Below are positions 44,401-53,797 of a DNA stretch of 64,000 bases, piece after piece; the first letter of the stretch is position 1, and each line of letters opens with the position of its first letter. The translations under genes and the position numbers were made by a program. The DNA is from JAZKFT01 sp039925965 (lineage in GTDB: Bacteria > Bacteroidota > Bacteroidia > Chitinophagales > Chitinophagaceae), in assembly GCA_039925965.1 (NCBI GenBank), contig JBDSXW010000045.1, positions 36,650-100,649 of the forward strand, read 5' to 3'. The notes below the pieces were generated by a model, which saw nothing but the letters and a program-made list of their open reading frames with translations, ran no database searches and was not told the origin of the DNA.

Positions 44401-46601
44401 GTGGGTGGTGCGTAACCCGCTGCCGAACCGCCTCTTAATACACCGGAACGGACCCATGTAATTCCGGCATCCACACCTACAAGATTTGCTACGGTATATC
44501 TTATTTCATCAAACGGTAGAGTCGTAGTGAACCCCAGCACTTGTCTGCTTCCGCCGAATAATTGTAAACTAAGCAGGGTTCCGCCCGATGCACTTTGCTG
44601 AAATACTCCGTTTAAATAGGTAGATACCGTAGAAGACGTTAATAGATCTACGCGGAGCAGATTGGCATTTTCTACGTCGAAGCCGGCAAAGGTACCCGCC
44701 GGATAGTCCGTTATCGCATCTTTAATTGCAACTGATCCGGTAGCTAACACACCAGCAACTAGATCAATTATGGCATAGTTGGATGTGTCGGCGTCTATCA
44801 GGTTTTGCGTATTATTTAATGCACAAGCCACACATGCTGCGCCATTAAAACCGGTGAGTTTAGCATCTATAAAAAGCGGGTAAGTCGGGGAGGTGAGATA
44901 GGAAGTCGCGCCACAGACTAACGGTGGACCGGGGCAGAACTTTTCAAATACAGCATTGTATACCCTTGTGGTACTAGCTACCCCGAGAAGATTGGTCACT
45001 TCAAGTTGCAATTCATCAAAACTCATGGTAGTTTGGAAGCCTACTAATTGTGCGCCGATACCGTTGAGCAACACAGAGCCTACCGAAATCAATGTGCCGG
45101 CAGTAACAGTTTCCCGCAGCGCTCCGTCCAGGTAAGTGCGCAGGGTTAAACCTGAAAGTGCATTAACGTTCACCAACTGAGGGTTGGAAATATTGAACCC
45201 GGCAAATGTTCCTGCCGGATAGTCGGTGAGTACGTCTTTTACAGAAATAGCGCCACCCGTCACAGATGCTGTAAGAGTAATAGTAGCGTAGTCGATGGTG
45301 CTTGGCGAGATGGCATTGAATGCCTCAGTTACTGAACATCCTACGCAAACCCCGCTAACACCGGTATTTGCATTGCTGATAGTGGTCGGGAACCCGGTAT
45401 TATTCATAGGGGTTTGGGTGTTGCAGGTAAGTGCGTCCACCACACAGAATTTTTCAAACACAGCATTGAACACATTGGTTGTACTCAACACCCCCAGTGT
45501 ATTAGCAACCTGCAGCCTCACTTCATTAAATGGCGCAGTTGTGACAAAACCGACCAACTGCTTGCCGGAACCTGTTAGCAACGTAGAGTTTGCTGAAACG
45601 AGTGTATTACTGGCGGAAGATTCTACGAGTGTCCCATTCAGATAGGTTCTTATAGTAAGGCCAGAAAGTGAGTTTGCATTTATGAGTTGCGGATTCTTGA
45701 TATTGAAGCCCGCAAAAGTCTGGGCAGGAAAAATATCGAGCACATCTTTTACCGCCACAGAGGCCGTACCCGCAACACTTGCAGCCAGTATTATGGTAGC
45801 AGAATCAGTAGTACTTGACGATATGATATTTTCGGCAGCATTTATAGAACAACCTGCACAGGTGCCGGTAATACCTGTTTTAAGATTGTCTATTATAACC
45901 GGGTATTCAGGATTATTTATCAGGCTTTGTGTGCTGTTGCATACCATTGCAACTGTTGGGGTGCGGAAACTTTCTATCACAGGATAATAAACCTGCCCCG
46001 AAAAAAGTGCACCTACAAGTGTTGCGTAGGTAATCCTTATTTCGTCAAATGCACCGGTAGTTACAAAACCTACTATGGCGGCACCATTGCCATCTATCAA
46101 ACTTGCGTCGATGCCAATTGAACTGGTTACCACATCCTGGCTTTCTACAAATACATTATTGTTATAGGTTTCAATCGTTACTTTAGAACCAATAGTCACG
46201 CCAGCTACAAGATCAGTCGATGAAATTCTGTACCCTGCAAAATATCCCGCAGGATAGGTGTCGCCAACTGTAATGTCTTTTACACTGTAGGTTACCGTGC
46301 AACCCAAACCTGTTAAGCTAAATCCCGTGTTATTGGTAAGGTCATTATCTACCAGGTTAGCTATGGGGTTGCTATAGGCCGGGAGACATAAGCCTCCATT
46401 CGATCTGCTCGGAACCAGCTCAAAATACCCGGTGGCTACATTGGTATTTACCCATGGCGACTTTAGATTATATGGCGCATTAGCTGGCTGCGCATTTAAC
46501 ACTTGCTGCAATAATAAAAAAAGTAAAATGAAGCACGGTGCAAGCAATTTTCCTGCAAAGGGAAGCACTGGTTGGGTGCTGAAGTAAAGCTTTTGGTTCA
46601 T
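41496..46601 (-). CDS. Giant adhesin-like surface protein with C-terminal calcium-loop repeats ending in EQLP
   Basis: The 1701-residue protein has a signal peptide ending near LLLQQVLNAQ. Residues about 50-715 hold one divergent and three clear repeats of about 160 residues, each with a twin-Cys motif (TCAGCS, VCVGCS, ACVACA), FAGFNI/FAGFDV and VFEKFC. An Ig-like unit (about 720-800) and several cadherin-like/Big_9 units follow (KGTLVLNSDGSYTFTPVSGF, DSVEYTVCDNG-like strands). The last ~95 residues hold two dockerin-like calcium-loop repeats (AGNANSDKKIKYTAPNDD; GDVDMNSKVKYTAPNDD) and end EQLP. No type A T9SS tail is present. It is likely a calcium-binding adhesin at the surface; partners unknown. 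Confidence 0.9.
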   Translation of the reverse strand: MNQKLYFSTQPVLPFAGKLLAPCFILLFLLLQQVLNAQPANAPYNLKSPWVNTNVATGYFELVPSRSNGGLCLPAYSNPIANLVDNDLTNNTGFSLTGLGCTVTYSVKDITVGDTYPAGYFAGYRISSTDLVAGVTIGSKVTIETYNNNVFVESQDVVTSSIGIDASLIDGNGAAIVGFVTTGAFDEIRITYATLVGALFSGQVYYPVIESFRTPTVAMVCNSTQSLINNPEYPVIIDNLKTGITGTCAGCSINAAENIISSSTTDSATIILAASVAGTASVAVKDVLDIFPAQTFAGFNIKNPQLINANSLSGLTIRTYLNGTLVESSASNTLVSANSTLLTGSGKQLVGFVTTAPFNEVRLQVANTLGVLSTTNVFNAVFEKFCVVDALTCNTQTPMNNTGFPTTISNANTGVSGVCVGCSVTEAFNAISPSTIDYATITLTASVTGGAISVKDVLTDYPAGTFAGFNISNPQLVNVNALSGLTLRTYLDGALRETVTAGTLISVGSVLLNGIGAQLVGFQTTMSFDELQLEVTNLLGVASTTRVYNAVFEKFCPGPPLVCGATSYLTSPTYPLFIDAKLTGFNGAACVACALNNTQNLIDADTSNYAIIDLVAGVLATGSVAIKDAITDYPAGTFAGFDVENANLLRVDLLTSSTVSTYLNGVFQQSASGGTLLSLQLFGGSRQVLGFTTTLPFDEIRYTVANLVGVDAGITWVRSGVLRGGSAAGYAPPTLNAAVINGAPATNVCPDATVNLNSYVTSTTPVGSSLVWFTNATHSGSPYPTPTAATTGTYYAYYYDAVKDCYSLVTTPVNVIIRSCTRADFNVTFVNVQVSGNTHTNDNVPPGTTYGSPVAAPGNPSGSLPFVNSDGSYTFTPSAVGVYYFQIQVCAPAQAPPCPTELLVINSLFLPGQGPQPPVANPDITNVPFNTPVTVHTLANDAAGPGKSLVPGSVTVRDMNGVAAGNTAKGGTVTVDAATGDTHYTPPTGFVGTDSIEYTVCDNGIPSLCSSAYQIFYVRPPSSTFGSLGVDDFSETFADFPVSGNAVTNDGDPEKPAPTAVPQDTTIAGKGTLMLNSDGTYTFTPIPGFTGPVDFGYRVCDDMTCDSATIHILVKPFDLNPDENLTSVNVPVTGSMATNDQFPEGSTISAPTASPGNPSTDLPTLNPDGTYSFVTAVPGVYIYTVTICTPSPGSVCKNESLKITVNDPLSNTNRPMANPDQASVKGSPTSPVPVTLNLKANDLAGNTGGTLGTPSVVTGPSHGVVSSIDASGNMVYTPAAGFYGKDTVVYQVCETPGGLCTTALAIINVLPPEAPTNIAASDDNNTTKQGQPVSATAAKGVLANDNSSGGGPLAVTTQNTTVPGKGTLVLNSDGSYTFTPVSGFIGPVDFGYKVCDGIMCDSATLHINVQPGGVGLQLRVLLQGATLGNGVGFESTMRDDLRNSPFTGANYIPLKDPYTYNSQYNTLFTRVGDGTNTELQTVIDSAAMFSSRGNASAVDWIFIEMHDKTVPATVVATRSAIVERDGTVVDIDGSSCVQFPTLPPGDYFVAVRHRNHLGAMTALPVPAATLNCGGVVDFTTMTAVDLWNQPGYDGYEMKTLSDGKRALWAGNANSDKKIKYTAPNDDLFRIFTNTLQHSGNTGSDYNFDFGYGYIAGDVDMNSKVKYTAPNDDSFQVFVQLLLYGLNTGADYNYDFFLEQLP

Positions 46602-46789
46602 TAGTTTGGATTTTGGATATGAAATAGCACGCTATAACGCATGGCCCGGAAAGACAAACGTTGCAGGTAAAATGGAAAACAATAAAAATTGAAACAGGTT
46701 ATCGGAGCCGATACTTGTGCTGACATATAAGCATTAAGCAATGACCCGAAAAAAGCGGGGTCTTGTAGAGTGGCTTAGAGGGAACTGTG

Positions 46790-47480
46790 TATGGATGGTT
46801 CATTAGATTGGTATTTGGATATTAGAATAGAAGATCTGTCAGGTACGTATCGTCACTAACACTGATAAGGATGCTTCATTGGACAAATTATTGGAACGGA
46901 ATTCATAGCTGGATGGTATAAAGACTACTCCTGCATCGGCTGGATGCTGACCTGTCAGGAGGGACATATTAGGCAATTATACCCTAGGGGTTAAATCGAA
47001 ACCTATTCCGGCGGGCTACGATGTGTCAGATTTTTCATACGCAGATTTTAGGACATCTTAAGAGGATTGGAAAAAATGGGCTACAATTTAGCCGGCTGAT
47101 ATTGGGTCAAATAACATGCCACAATAACAGAAACATGTAGTTATTCCGGAGGCCTATGATGTGTAAGGGTTTTCATATGCAAATTTTGGATGTAGAAAAA
47201 AGAATATCAGATGTTGGGTATACGACGGTCAGGCATGGGAGATGTCAGACTGAGATATATGCTCCGATCTATAAATTAAAGTTATTTGGGCGGACTGCGA
47301 AGGTTTAATTTTTTCATAAACGGATTTTTGGATATTAGAAATGGATATTAGACGTTGGATATGCTTAACCCATTGATGGAAAATGTTAGATTGCTACAGC
47401 TTGCCGATCTACAAATAGAAAGCTATTTAGGCGGACTGTGAAGGTTGAGGTCTTTCATACAACACGATTTAGGATATTAG
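46790..47480. repeat. Decayed ~140-bp tandem repeats in the 1.3-kb divergent spacer
   Basis: The 46602-47887 spacer holds no gene. Copies of a ~140-bp unit begin near 47004, 47142, 47283 and 47424 (steps 138, 141, 141). Each has TATTYCGG/TATTTRGGCGG, then a TGTGTYAG or GGACTGYGAAGG block, TTTTTCATA, a GATTT-type word and GGATATTAG-like words. CCGATCTA starts at 47264 and 47404. Weaker copies may reach back to about 46790. From 47480 to 47887 the DNA is plain AT-rich leader, with a possible promoter at 47821-47851 (TTTG, 20 bp, TATTTTAT). Confidence 0.6.
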
Positions 47481-47887
47481 CAAAAAGGAAACTTCGTTAA
47501 ATTGAAATTGTTGATTTTCAGTCGCTAAAATCTTGTTTCTCAATCAGAGCAGATTTCCAATAAACTAAAGATAAGGAACTAATTGCCTAACAAAAATCAC
47601 TTTTCGAAAAAATATTCCAATGTTTAAACACTATAAATGTCCTCTTACTTGCATACAATTGTTTAATTCTACATGATTTTTTTAGAAACTCTTTAAAATC
47701 TTCACCAAATTCTATTCAAAAACGTTTAAATTTTCAAACTAATGGAGGTACAATCAACACTTTTGGGAAAAAATGCAAAAATTAGTTGAAAATCAACTTT
47801 TCTGCGTTTTTCTGCATCTTTTTGCGTTAATTTGGATATGGTTGTATTTTATGCATCATGATAAACTAAATTTAGAAAAAATTTTCT

Positions 47888-50800
47888 ATGAAATCACATA
47901 TATCTTTTGGTAATAAGTTTGTTATGGCGTTTTGTTTTTTTTTGACGGGAGGTTTTGCGTATGCGCAGAAACCTGTACAAGAAAAGTCTGATGCCGATCT
48001 GAAGGCCCTTGTAAACAAATACCTGCATACTCCCGTAAAAGAAGTGACCCAGGCCAATGGAGATGTTTTTTTGCAACGGGATGTTTCATCTTATTTGCAT
48101 GCAAGCCGAAAGGTTAGTGTACAGGAAAATGGTACAGATCCTGGCCACGACCATAACGATGTTATGCTGGAGGAATTTCTAAACCGGCCACAACCTTCTG
48201 TGGCTACAATTAAAAGGTACTTTGACGCGGCGGCCGGTGAGTTTAAAGTCCCGGCGGAAATATTAATGGCTGCCGGCCAGGTGCAGAGCAACTGGGCCCA
48301 GGTAAGTGCGTCTATGTATGGTTCATGGGGTGTGATGGGGATCATTGAGAATCCCTACATACAACAAATTTCCCTGGCGGCAGACCTGTTGAAAACTACA
48401 ACAGATGAAATTAAGAATAATGCACAGACCAATATCCGTGCTGCCGCCGCCTTAGTTGCCTATTATCAAAAAAATAAAGAACCTCAGGGCCTTGATGATT
48501 GGTTCGAAGCGGTAAGGGATCTGACCGGGCTTACAAATGAAGCAATGAAAACCGAATTGGCCGTAAGAATATATGAGCTAATTAAAACGGGTTCCAAAAC
48601 CGTAACGCTTTGGGGTGAAATCATCTACCTGCCAGCTGTTACCGGTAAAAAGATACTGGAAGACGTAACGATACCACCAGTATCGAAACCGGATGGTACT
48701 ACCGCGGTGGATTATCCGGGCGCTGTTGCGGGATATTCCACCTGCCCTACCAATTATGGCACAAGAACTGCCGGCTCCGTGATCAATTTTTATTTTATTC
48801 ATTATATCGCTTTAGGAACCTACCAGGGTACACTTAGCTGGTTTAGTAACTGTGCGTCTGGTGTAAGTGCCCACTACGTGGTTCGTAACAGCGACGGATA
48901 TATTACACAGGTAGTGGCTGAAGCCAACCGTGCTTATAGCCAGGGTGTAAACCAATACAACCAGGAAGGCATCGGCACGGAGCACGAGGTACTGGTGGCT
49001 AACCTGACCATGTGGGATAGTAAACCAATGCTGGCGGCTGCTGCCAGTCTTGCAGCGGATGTTTGCAACCGTAATTCGATACCAAAAGTACGGAGAGCGG
49101 TAAATGGCGACCGGGGCATATACGGCCATAGCGATGTAAGGTCCACCGATTGCCCTAATCTAACACCGGAACGCTGGGATACCTTAATGAGCCGAATAGT
49201 AACAGCCAATTCAATTGTAAATAACCAGGCAATCGCTATACCTGTTTTATACAGCATAGAAAACCCCGGAACTGGCAACCAGCTCATTGCCAGCTGGAAG
49301 GCCGCAACTGATGCCAACCTGGTGGGTTACCGGCTTTATTATGCTACTAATGACGACCTTAATGGCTGGGCGTTGGCTGCAGACGAAAGTACGCTTACAG
49401 CTGCCACTACTTCTGTTGCGTTGTTACCCGCGCAGTTTACTGTACCACCTGCCGGTAATGTGTATCATTTTAAACTCACAACGGTTGTTAGTAACGGAGG
49501 AAATCCAAATTTAGAAAGTGCCTCCAGCGACATTTACAGCCGCAGCAGCAATGTTGCCGGCCCCAAGGTGTTGATTGTCGACGGTTTTGACAGGTTCGCA
49601 GGATCCTATACGGCCGCTACCCATCCATTCGCTACCAGCTACTTTAAAGCATTGAGGGACCGGGGGCCGGTGCAGGTAAGCACTGTGGCCAACGAAAGGG
49701 TAGAAGACGGCACGTTTAACCTGGCCAATTTCGATATTGTAGTTTGGTTTTTAGGTGACGAGTCTAGCGCCAACGTCGTGTTTTCCGCCAGCGAAAAATC
49801 TAAAATTCAGACTTTTCTCACCGGTGGAGGCAAGCTCCTGGTGACCGGGTCTGAGATCGCCTATAATATTGGCCGCAGCGGATCCAGCACATATGACCTG
49901 GCTTTTATGAACGGCTATTTAAAATCGAATTATGTGGGTGATGGGGCCGGCGGCTATTCTCCAGCTACTGGTATAGCGGGTACCGATTTTGCAGGACTAA
50001 CTATTCCATTCGGAATTGTATATGACGAAGATTTTCCAGACGATGTAAACGCAGTTTCCGGGGCTGTCAATATTTTCAATTATGCCGTGGCCGGCAAAAG
50101 AGGGGGAGTTTCGTACAAAGGAAATTTTGGGGCAGGCACCGTGCCTGGCGCATTGATCTATCTCTCCTGGACACTCGAAACAGCGTCTGATATCAGCATG
50201 AGCGCCTTTATGGATAAGGCCTTATTGTTTTTTAGTACCGGGCCAGTACCAGTAGCGCCGCTAGCTGTTGCAGACGTGGCCATAGTTCAAGCCGACGCTG
50301 CAAAACGCGTAAACGTATTGTTAAACGATATCGCCAACGGCGGCACATTTAACTATGCCACTCTCACTATTAGTTCGAACCCGGTTAATGGTTCGGCGAC
50401 TGTAGCCCCCAATGGTGATCTGCTATACACCCCTAATCCAGGTTTCGTTGGTGCTGATAGTCTCAGTTATACAATTCAGAACACTACGGGGCCACTTGTA
50501 TCAAACGCAGCCAAACTGCGCCTCACCATAGTGCCAGCTTTTGCATGCAACCCCAATGCTCCGGAAACCGACGATGCCTATCCCAAACGTGACCTTCGGG
50601 GAGCCTGGGTGTCGACTGTTAGTAATATTGACTGGCCAAGTTCCAGGACGTTGACTACCGCCCAGCAGCAAGCTGAATTAATGAAAATACTGGATACCCT
50701 GAATAACACTGGTATCAATACAGTGTTCTTACAAATAAGGCCAGAAAGTGATGCGTTGTATGCCTCCACCATCGATCCCTGGAGTTACTGGCTTACGAAT

Positions 50801-52489
50801 GCACAGGGTACCGCACCCAATCCAATTTGGGACCCATTGCAATTTGCCGTTACACAGGCACATGCCCGCGGTATGGACCTGCATGCATGGATCAATCCTT
50901 TCCGTGCTAAACAAAGCACCCCGATACTTGCACCTAACCATGTGGCCACCCTGCACCCCGACTGGACTTTTGTGGCCGGGACAATTACACTACTCAACCC
51001 AGGATTGCCTGCGGTAAGGCAATACCTGACTAATGTAATTGGTGATATTGCCAACAGGTACGATATCGATGGGATTCATTTCGATGACTATTTTTACCCT
51101 TATCCACCCAATGGTGTTCTGAAACAGGATAGCGCCACCTACGTGGACTATAACCCTACCAATATCGCCACAATAGCAGATTGGAGAAGGGATAATGTAA
51201 ACCAGCTGATCGCTAAAGTATACGATACATTGCAAATAATAAATGCCCTTGGAAATCGTAATATAGTTTTTGGTGTAAGCCCATTTGGTATCTGGAAACA
51301 AGGTGTACCTGCGGGTATTGTTGGTACGTCATCGTACAACGATATTTACTGTGATCCTATAGCGTGGTTGCAGGCGGGCAAGGTGGATTATGTAGCACCA
51401 CAACTTTACTGGAAAATTACCGGACCCCAGGATTACACAGCCCTCTCCAAATGGTGGAACGACCAGGCTTCTTTGTATGGTAACCGCCACATCTACCCGG
51501 GCCTGGCCGCATACCGGCTGGACCCTGCGAGTAGTAACTGGGATGCGATTGATATATTATCACAAATCAACCTGAATCGAACGGGTACCCACGGCCAGGT
51601 TCTTGGCCAGGTATTATTCAGCACCAAACAAATAATGTCGAACATAAAAGGCATTAAAACTGAATTGCAAAGCAACCAGTACCGCTACAAAGCTTTTGCT
51701 CCCGCTATGGGCTGGAAAGATGCTGTATGCCCGAATGCACCTGCAAACGCTAGACTGGATGGGGATAGTTTAAAATGGGATATTCCTGTAGCCGCTGCAG
51801 ATGGAGATATTCCCGTGAAGTACCTGGTGTACCGCTACGATAATGTTACTGAAGTTGCCACCAATGCAAATGATGGCAAGAAAGTATGGACGATCGTTGC
51901 AGGCAATAAACTCACCATCCCTTCTTCACTGCCGCGCAACGGTTATTTTGTAATTACGGGGCTGGATAAGAATAATAATGAAAGTTCCGCCAGCAATGTG
52001 GTGCTATATCCAACAGTTATTTGCAATGGGGCTAATGTGTATTTTCAAAATCAAAACAAGACTGCAGGTAATATGTACCAGTGGCAGGTGAATACAGGGG
52101 GCGGTTTTGTTAATATTTCGGACGATGCCATCTATTCTGGCAGTAATGCAGATACACTCAGGCTTGCAGCAACACCTCCTTCATGGTATGGATATAGATA
52201 CAGGAGTGTGATCACAAATGGTTCCATCGTTGTTTATGGCCCGGTTATCACATTACAATTTGGCGTTACCTGGACTGGAACGGTTGATACCGCCTGGGAA
52301 AATGTCGCTAACTGGAGTTGTGGTATTTTACCGGACGAGAATACGGATGTGTATATTAACAGTGGCCTTACCAACTACCCGAATATCAATAGCAATGCGA
52401 GCTGCCGCCGGTTAAAAGCGATCACAAATACCAGCGTGACTATAAAACCAGGCTTTAACCTGGATGTAAAAGGAATAGGAGAGAATTAA
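47888..52489 (+). CDS. Secreted amidase-GHL10 (DigH-like) fusion for peptidoglycan breakdown
   Basis: The 1533-residue protein has a signal peptide (MKSHISFGNKFVMAFCFFLT). Residues about 85-215 resemble the lysozyme-like domain that precedes amidases in other bacteria (VPAEILMAAGQVQSNW, GSWGVMGI, NIRAAAALVAYY), but with Gln where an active one has Glu. Residues about 285-440 are an Amidase_2 domain with zinc-ligand-type His305, His414 and Cys422 (YGHSDVRSTDCPN). Then come FN3 (about 452-555), a GATase/DJ-1-like module (557-785), a cadherin-like unit (793-882), a GHL10/DUF187 glycosidase TIM barrel (896-1281; RGAWVSTVSNIDWP, DGIHFDDYFYPYPP), Ig/FN3-like units, and a C-terminal TWTGTVDTAWENVANW module. 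E. coli DigH, a GHL10 enzyme, cuts glycans already stripped by amidases, so the two activities complement each other. Confidence 0.9.
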   Translation: MKSHISFGNKFVMAFCFFLTGGFAYAQKPVQEKSDADLKALVNKYLHTPVKEVTQANGDVFLQRDVSSYLHASRKVSVQENGTDPGHDHNDVMLEEFLNRPQPSVATIKRYFDAAAGEFKVPAEILMAAGQVQSNWAQVSASMYGSWGVMGIIENPYIQQISLAADLLKTTTDEIKNNAQTNIRAAAALVAYYQKNKEPQGLDDWFEAVRDLTGLTNEAMKTELAVRIYELIKTGSKTVTLWGEIIYLPAVTGKKILEDVTIPPVSKPDGTTAVDYPGAVAGYSTCPTNYGTRTAGSVINFYFIHYIALGTYQGTLSWFSNCASGVSAHYVVRNSDGYITQVVAEANRAYSQGVNQYNQEGIGTEHEVLVANLTMWDSKPMLAAAASLAADVCNRNSIPKVRRAVNGDRGIYGHSDVRSTDCPNLTPERWDTLMSRIVTANSIVNNQAIAIPVLYSIENPGTGNQLIASWKAATDANLVGYRLYYATNDDLNGWALAADESTLTAATTSVALLPAQFTVPPAGNVYHFKLTTVVSNGGNPNLESASSDIYSRSSNVAGPKVLIVDGFDRFAGSYTAATHPFATSYFKALRDRGPVQVSTVANERVEDGTFNLANFDIVVWFLGDESSANVVFSASEKSKIQTFLTGGGKLLVTGSEIAYNIGRSGSSTYDLAFMNGYLKSNYVGDGAGGYSPATGIAGTDFAGLTIPFGIVYDEDFPDDVNAVSGAVNIFNYAVAGKRGGVSYKGNFGAGTVPGALIYLSWTLETASDISMSAFMDKALLFFSTGPVPVAPLAVADVAIVQADAAKRVNVLLNDIANGGTFNYATLTISSNPVNGSATVAPNGDLLYTPNPGFVGADSLSYTIQNTTGPLVSNAAKLRLTIVPAFACNPNAPETDDAYPKRDLRGAWVSTVSNIDWPSSRTLTTAQQQAELMKILDTLNNTGINTVFLQIRPESDALYASTIDPWSYWLTNAQGTAPNPIWDPLQFAVTQAHARGMDLHAWINPFRAKQSTPILAPNHVATLHPDWTFVAGTITLLNPGLPAVRQYLTNVIGDIANRYDIDGIHFDDYFYPYPPNGVLKQDSATYVDYNPTNIATIADWRRDNVNQLIAKVYDTLQIINALGNRNIVFGVSPFGIWKQGVPAGIVGTSSYNDIYCDPIAWLQAGKVDYVAPQLYWKITGPQDYTALSKWWNDQASLYGNRHIYPGLAAYRLDPASSNWDAIDILSQINLNRTGTHGQVLGQVLFSTKQIMSNIKGIKTELQSNQYRYKAFAPAMGWKDAVCPNAPANARLDGDSLKWDIPVAAADGDIPVKYLVYRYDNVTEVATNANDGKKVWTIVAGNKLTIPSSLPRNGYFVITGLDKNNNESSASNVVLYPTVICNGANVYFQNQNKTAGNMYQWQVNTGGGFVNISDDAIYSGSNADTLRLAATPPSWYGYRYRSVITNGSIVVYGPVITLQFGVTWTGTVDTAWENVANWSCGILPDENTDVYINSGLTNYPNINSNASCRRLKAITNTSVTIKPGFNLDVKGIGEN

Positions 52490-52514
52490 AAAGGTCGCTC
52501 AAGAAACCGTCTGC

Positions 52515-52780
52515 AAACCTATAAGGTCTTTTCGGGACTTGAATTATGATCATACGTTGATAAGACCTTATAGGTTTTAGGTGGGGAGGTTGAAAATTTG
52601 AGAAGCACTCTTTAAACCTAAAAGGTCTGCCGCACCTTTCATGAAAGGAGAATGACCGAAATAGACCTTATAGGTTTTAGGTGGTGGGGGCGTTGAATGT
52701 TCGAAGTGTCCTCTTTAAACCTATAAGGTCTGCCGCACCTTTCATGAAAGGAGAATGACCAAAATAGACCTTACAGGTTT
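52515..52780. repeat. Three tandem hairpins with AAACCTATAAGGTCT / AGACCTTATAGGTTT arms
   Basis: Three hairpins lie at 52515-52577 (perfect 16-bp arms, 31-base loop), 52614-52677 and 52717-52780 (15-bp arms with one mismatch each). Units 2 and 3 share an almost identical loop (GCCGCACCTTTCATGAAAGG...) that itself contains CCTTTCATGAAAGG, a perfect palindrome, so each unit folds into a branched hairpin. They lie right after the fusion gene. This is a REP-like family; no transposase is in the window. Confidence 0.8.
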
Positions 52781-52804
52781 TGGCAACGACCTGCTAAATG
52801 CAAA

Positions 52805-52829
52805 CAAATCCCCGGGTGACGGGGATTTG
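52805..52829. terminator. Hairpin terminator between convergent genes
   Basis: CAAATCCCC and GGGGATTTG form a perfect 9-bp stem around GGGTGAC, followed by TTGTTGT. It separates the amidase-GHL10 gene from the convergent methyltransferase gene. Confidence 0.65.
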
Positions 52830-52882
52830 TTGTATGATGGAATTGTAAAGTGTATTGGTGTGTGAGGGTGTGCTAAATCTTA

Positions 52883-53578
52883 TCAATTGTAACTCACCTG
52901 GCTTTGTTTTTCATTCGCCATGATATGACCGTTGGCGTACTTGGTGATCACAAAACCATGCTCAATGAGGTAATCCAGTTTCCAGCGTTTTACCATTCCA
53001 TGATTAGGAAGGCTGGGGCTTTCTACGTGCTGTATCATGTGTCCTCTCTCGTAGTAGCTGTTCACTTCGGCTGGCGGAATGCTGAACGGGGCCGAATCGA
53101 GTAGCGGAAAATATTCCAGCGTAATGGCAAGTTGCATGGTACCGACATCTGAAAGCCTGTCGATTGCTTTCAGATAATCTACCCGCATATTGTAGGGCAG
53201 CGCCACCAGGGATGCCCGATCCAGTACCCAATCAATTGGGCCAATATCTTCAGGTGTAAGTTCCATAAAACTGCGACGTAGTATGGTAATATTTCCGGAT
53301 ACATAGGTGAACTCATCCTGGAGAACCACCTGTAGATTGTTTTCAGCAAAAAATTGGATGATGGCTTCCTCGGCTATTTCCACGCCGATTACTTTATTGG
53401 CATACTGAGCCAGGTAAAGGATGTCAACCGTTTTTCCGCAAAGCGGCACCAGAATATTTTTGCCCTCTATTGCTTCGGGTGTCATGTACTGCAACACATA
53501 TGGGTGGATATCCTTGCGGTGAAATGAAGTGTGAAATCCGCCGAGTTCCCATGATTTAAGCCAGAATGATGCTTCCAT
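52883..53578 (-). CDS. Thiopurine methyltransferase-family SAM methyltransferase
   Basis: The 231-residue protein matches the TPMT/TMT family: N-terminal MEASFWLKSWELGGFHTSFH, the SAM-site ILVPLCGKTVDILYLAQ, KVIGVEIAEEAI, then DWVLDRASLVALPYNMR. Bacterial members methylate selenium, tellurium or thiol compounds, or halides in related groups; substrate is not fixed here. ATG 53578 is chosen over 53629, because the extra 17 residues match nothing in the family. It is a single gene, with an AT-rich upstream spacer. Confidence 0.9.
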   Translation of the reverse strand: MEASFWLKSWELGGFHTSFHRKDIHPYVLQYMTPEAIEGKNILVPLCGKTVDILYLAQYANKVIGVEIAEEAIIQFFAENNLQVVLQDEFTYVSGNITILRRSFMELTPEDIGPIDWVLDRASLVALPYNMRVDYLKAIDRLSDVGTMQLAITLEYFPLLDSAPFSIPPAEVNSYYERGHMIQHVESPSLPNHGMVKRWKLDYLIEHGFVITKYANGHIMANEKQSQVSYN

Positions 53579-53797
53579 AGAATGTGTGTGTTTTTGTTTA
53601 TGATTAATTGATGATGTAAACTTAATCACGGGCCGGGCACGGGAAGCAAGCAGTGCACAAGCGGCCGGTATAAATGAGTAAGCGGGTAAAATTTGCGGAA
53701 ATTTGATTAGATATGCTGCAAAGTCTTGCAGGAAATAGGCTGTAAAATCAATTTGTAGTCAGAAAATTGCTGTTTAGTGCGGTGTTTGCTGTTTGAG

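Noticed and set aside
46790..47480. CRISPR array
   Set aside because: The period is ~140 bp, the copies are strongly diverged, there are no short identical repeats with unique spacers, and no cas genes.
52515..52780. CRISPR array
   Set aside because: Only three units; the loops of two units are the same, so they are not unique spacers. They are hairpin repeats.
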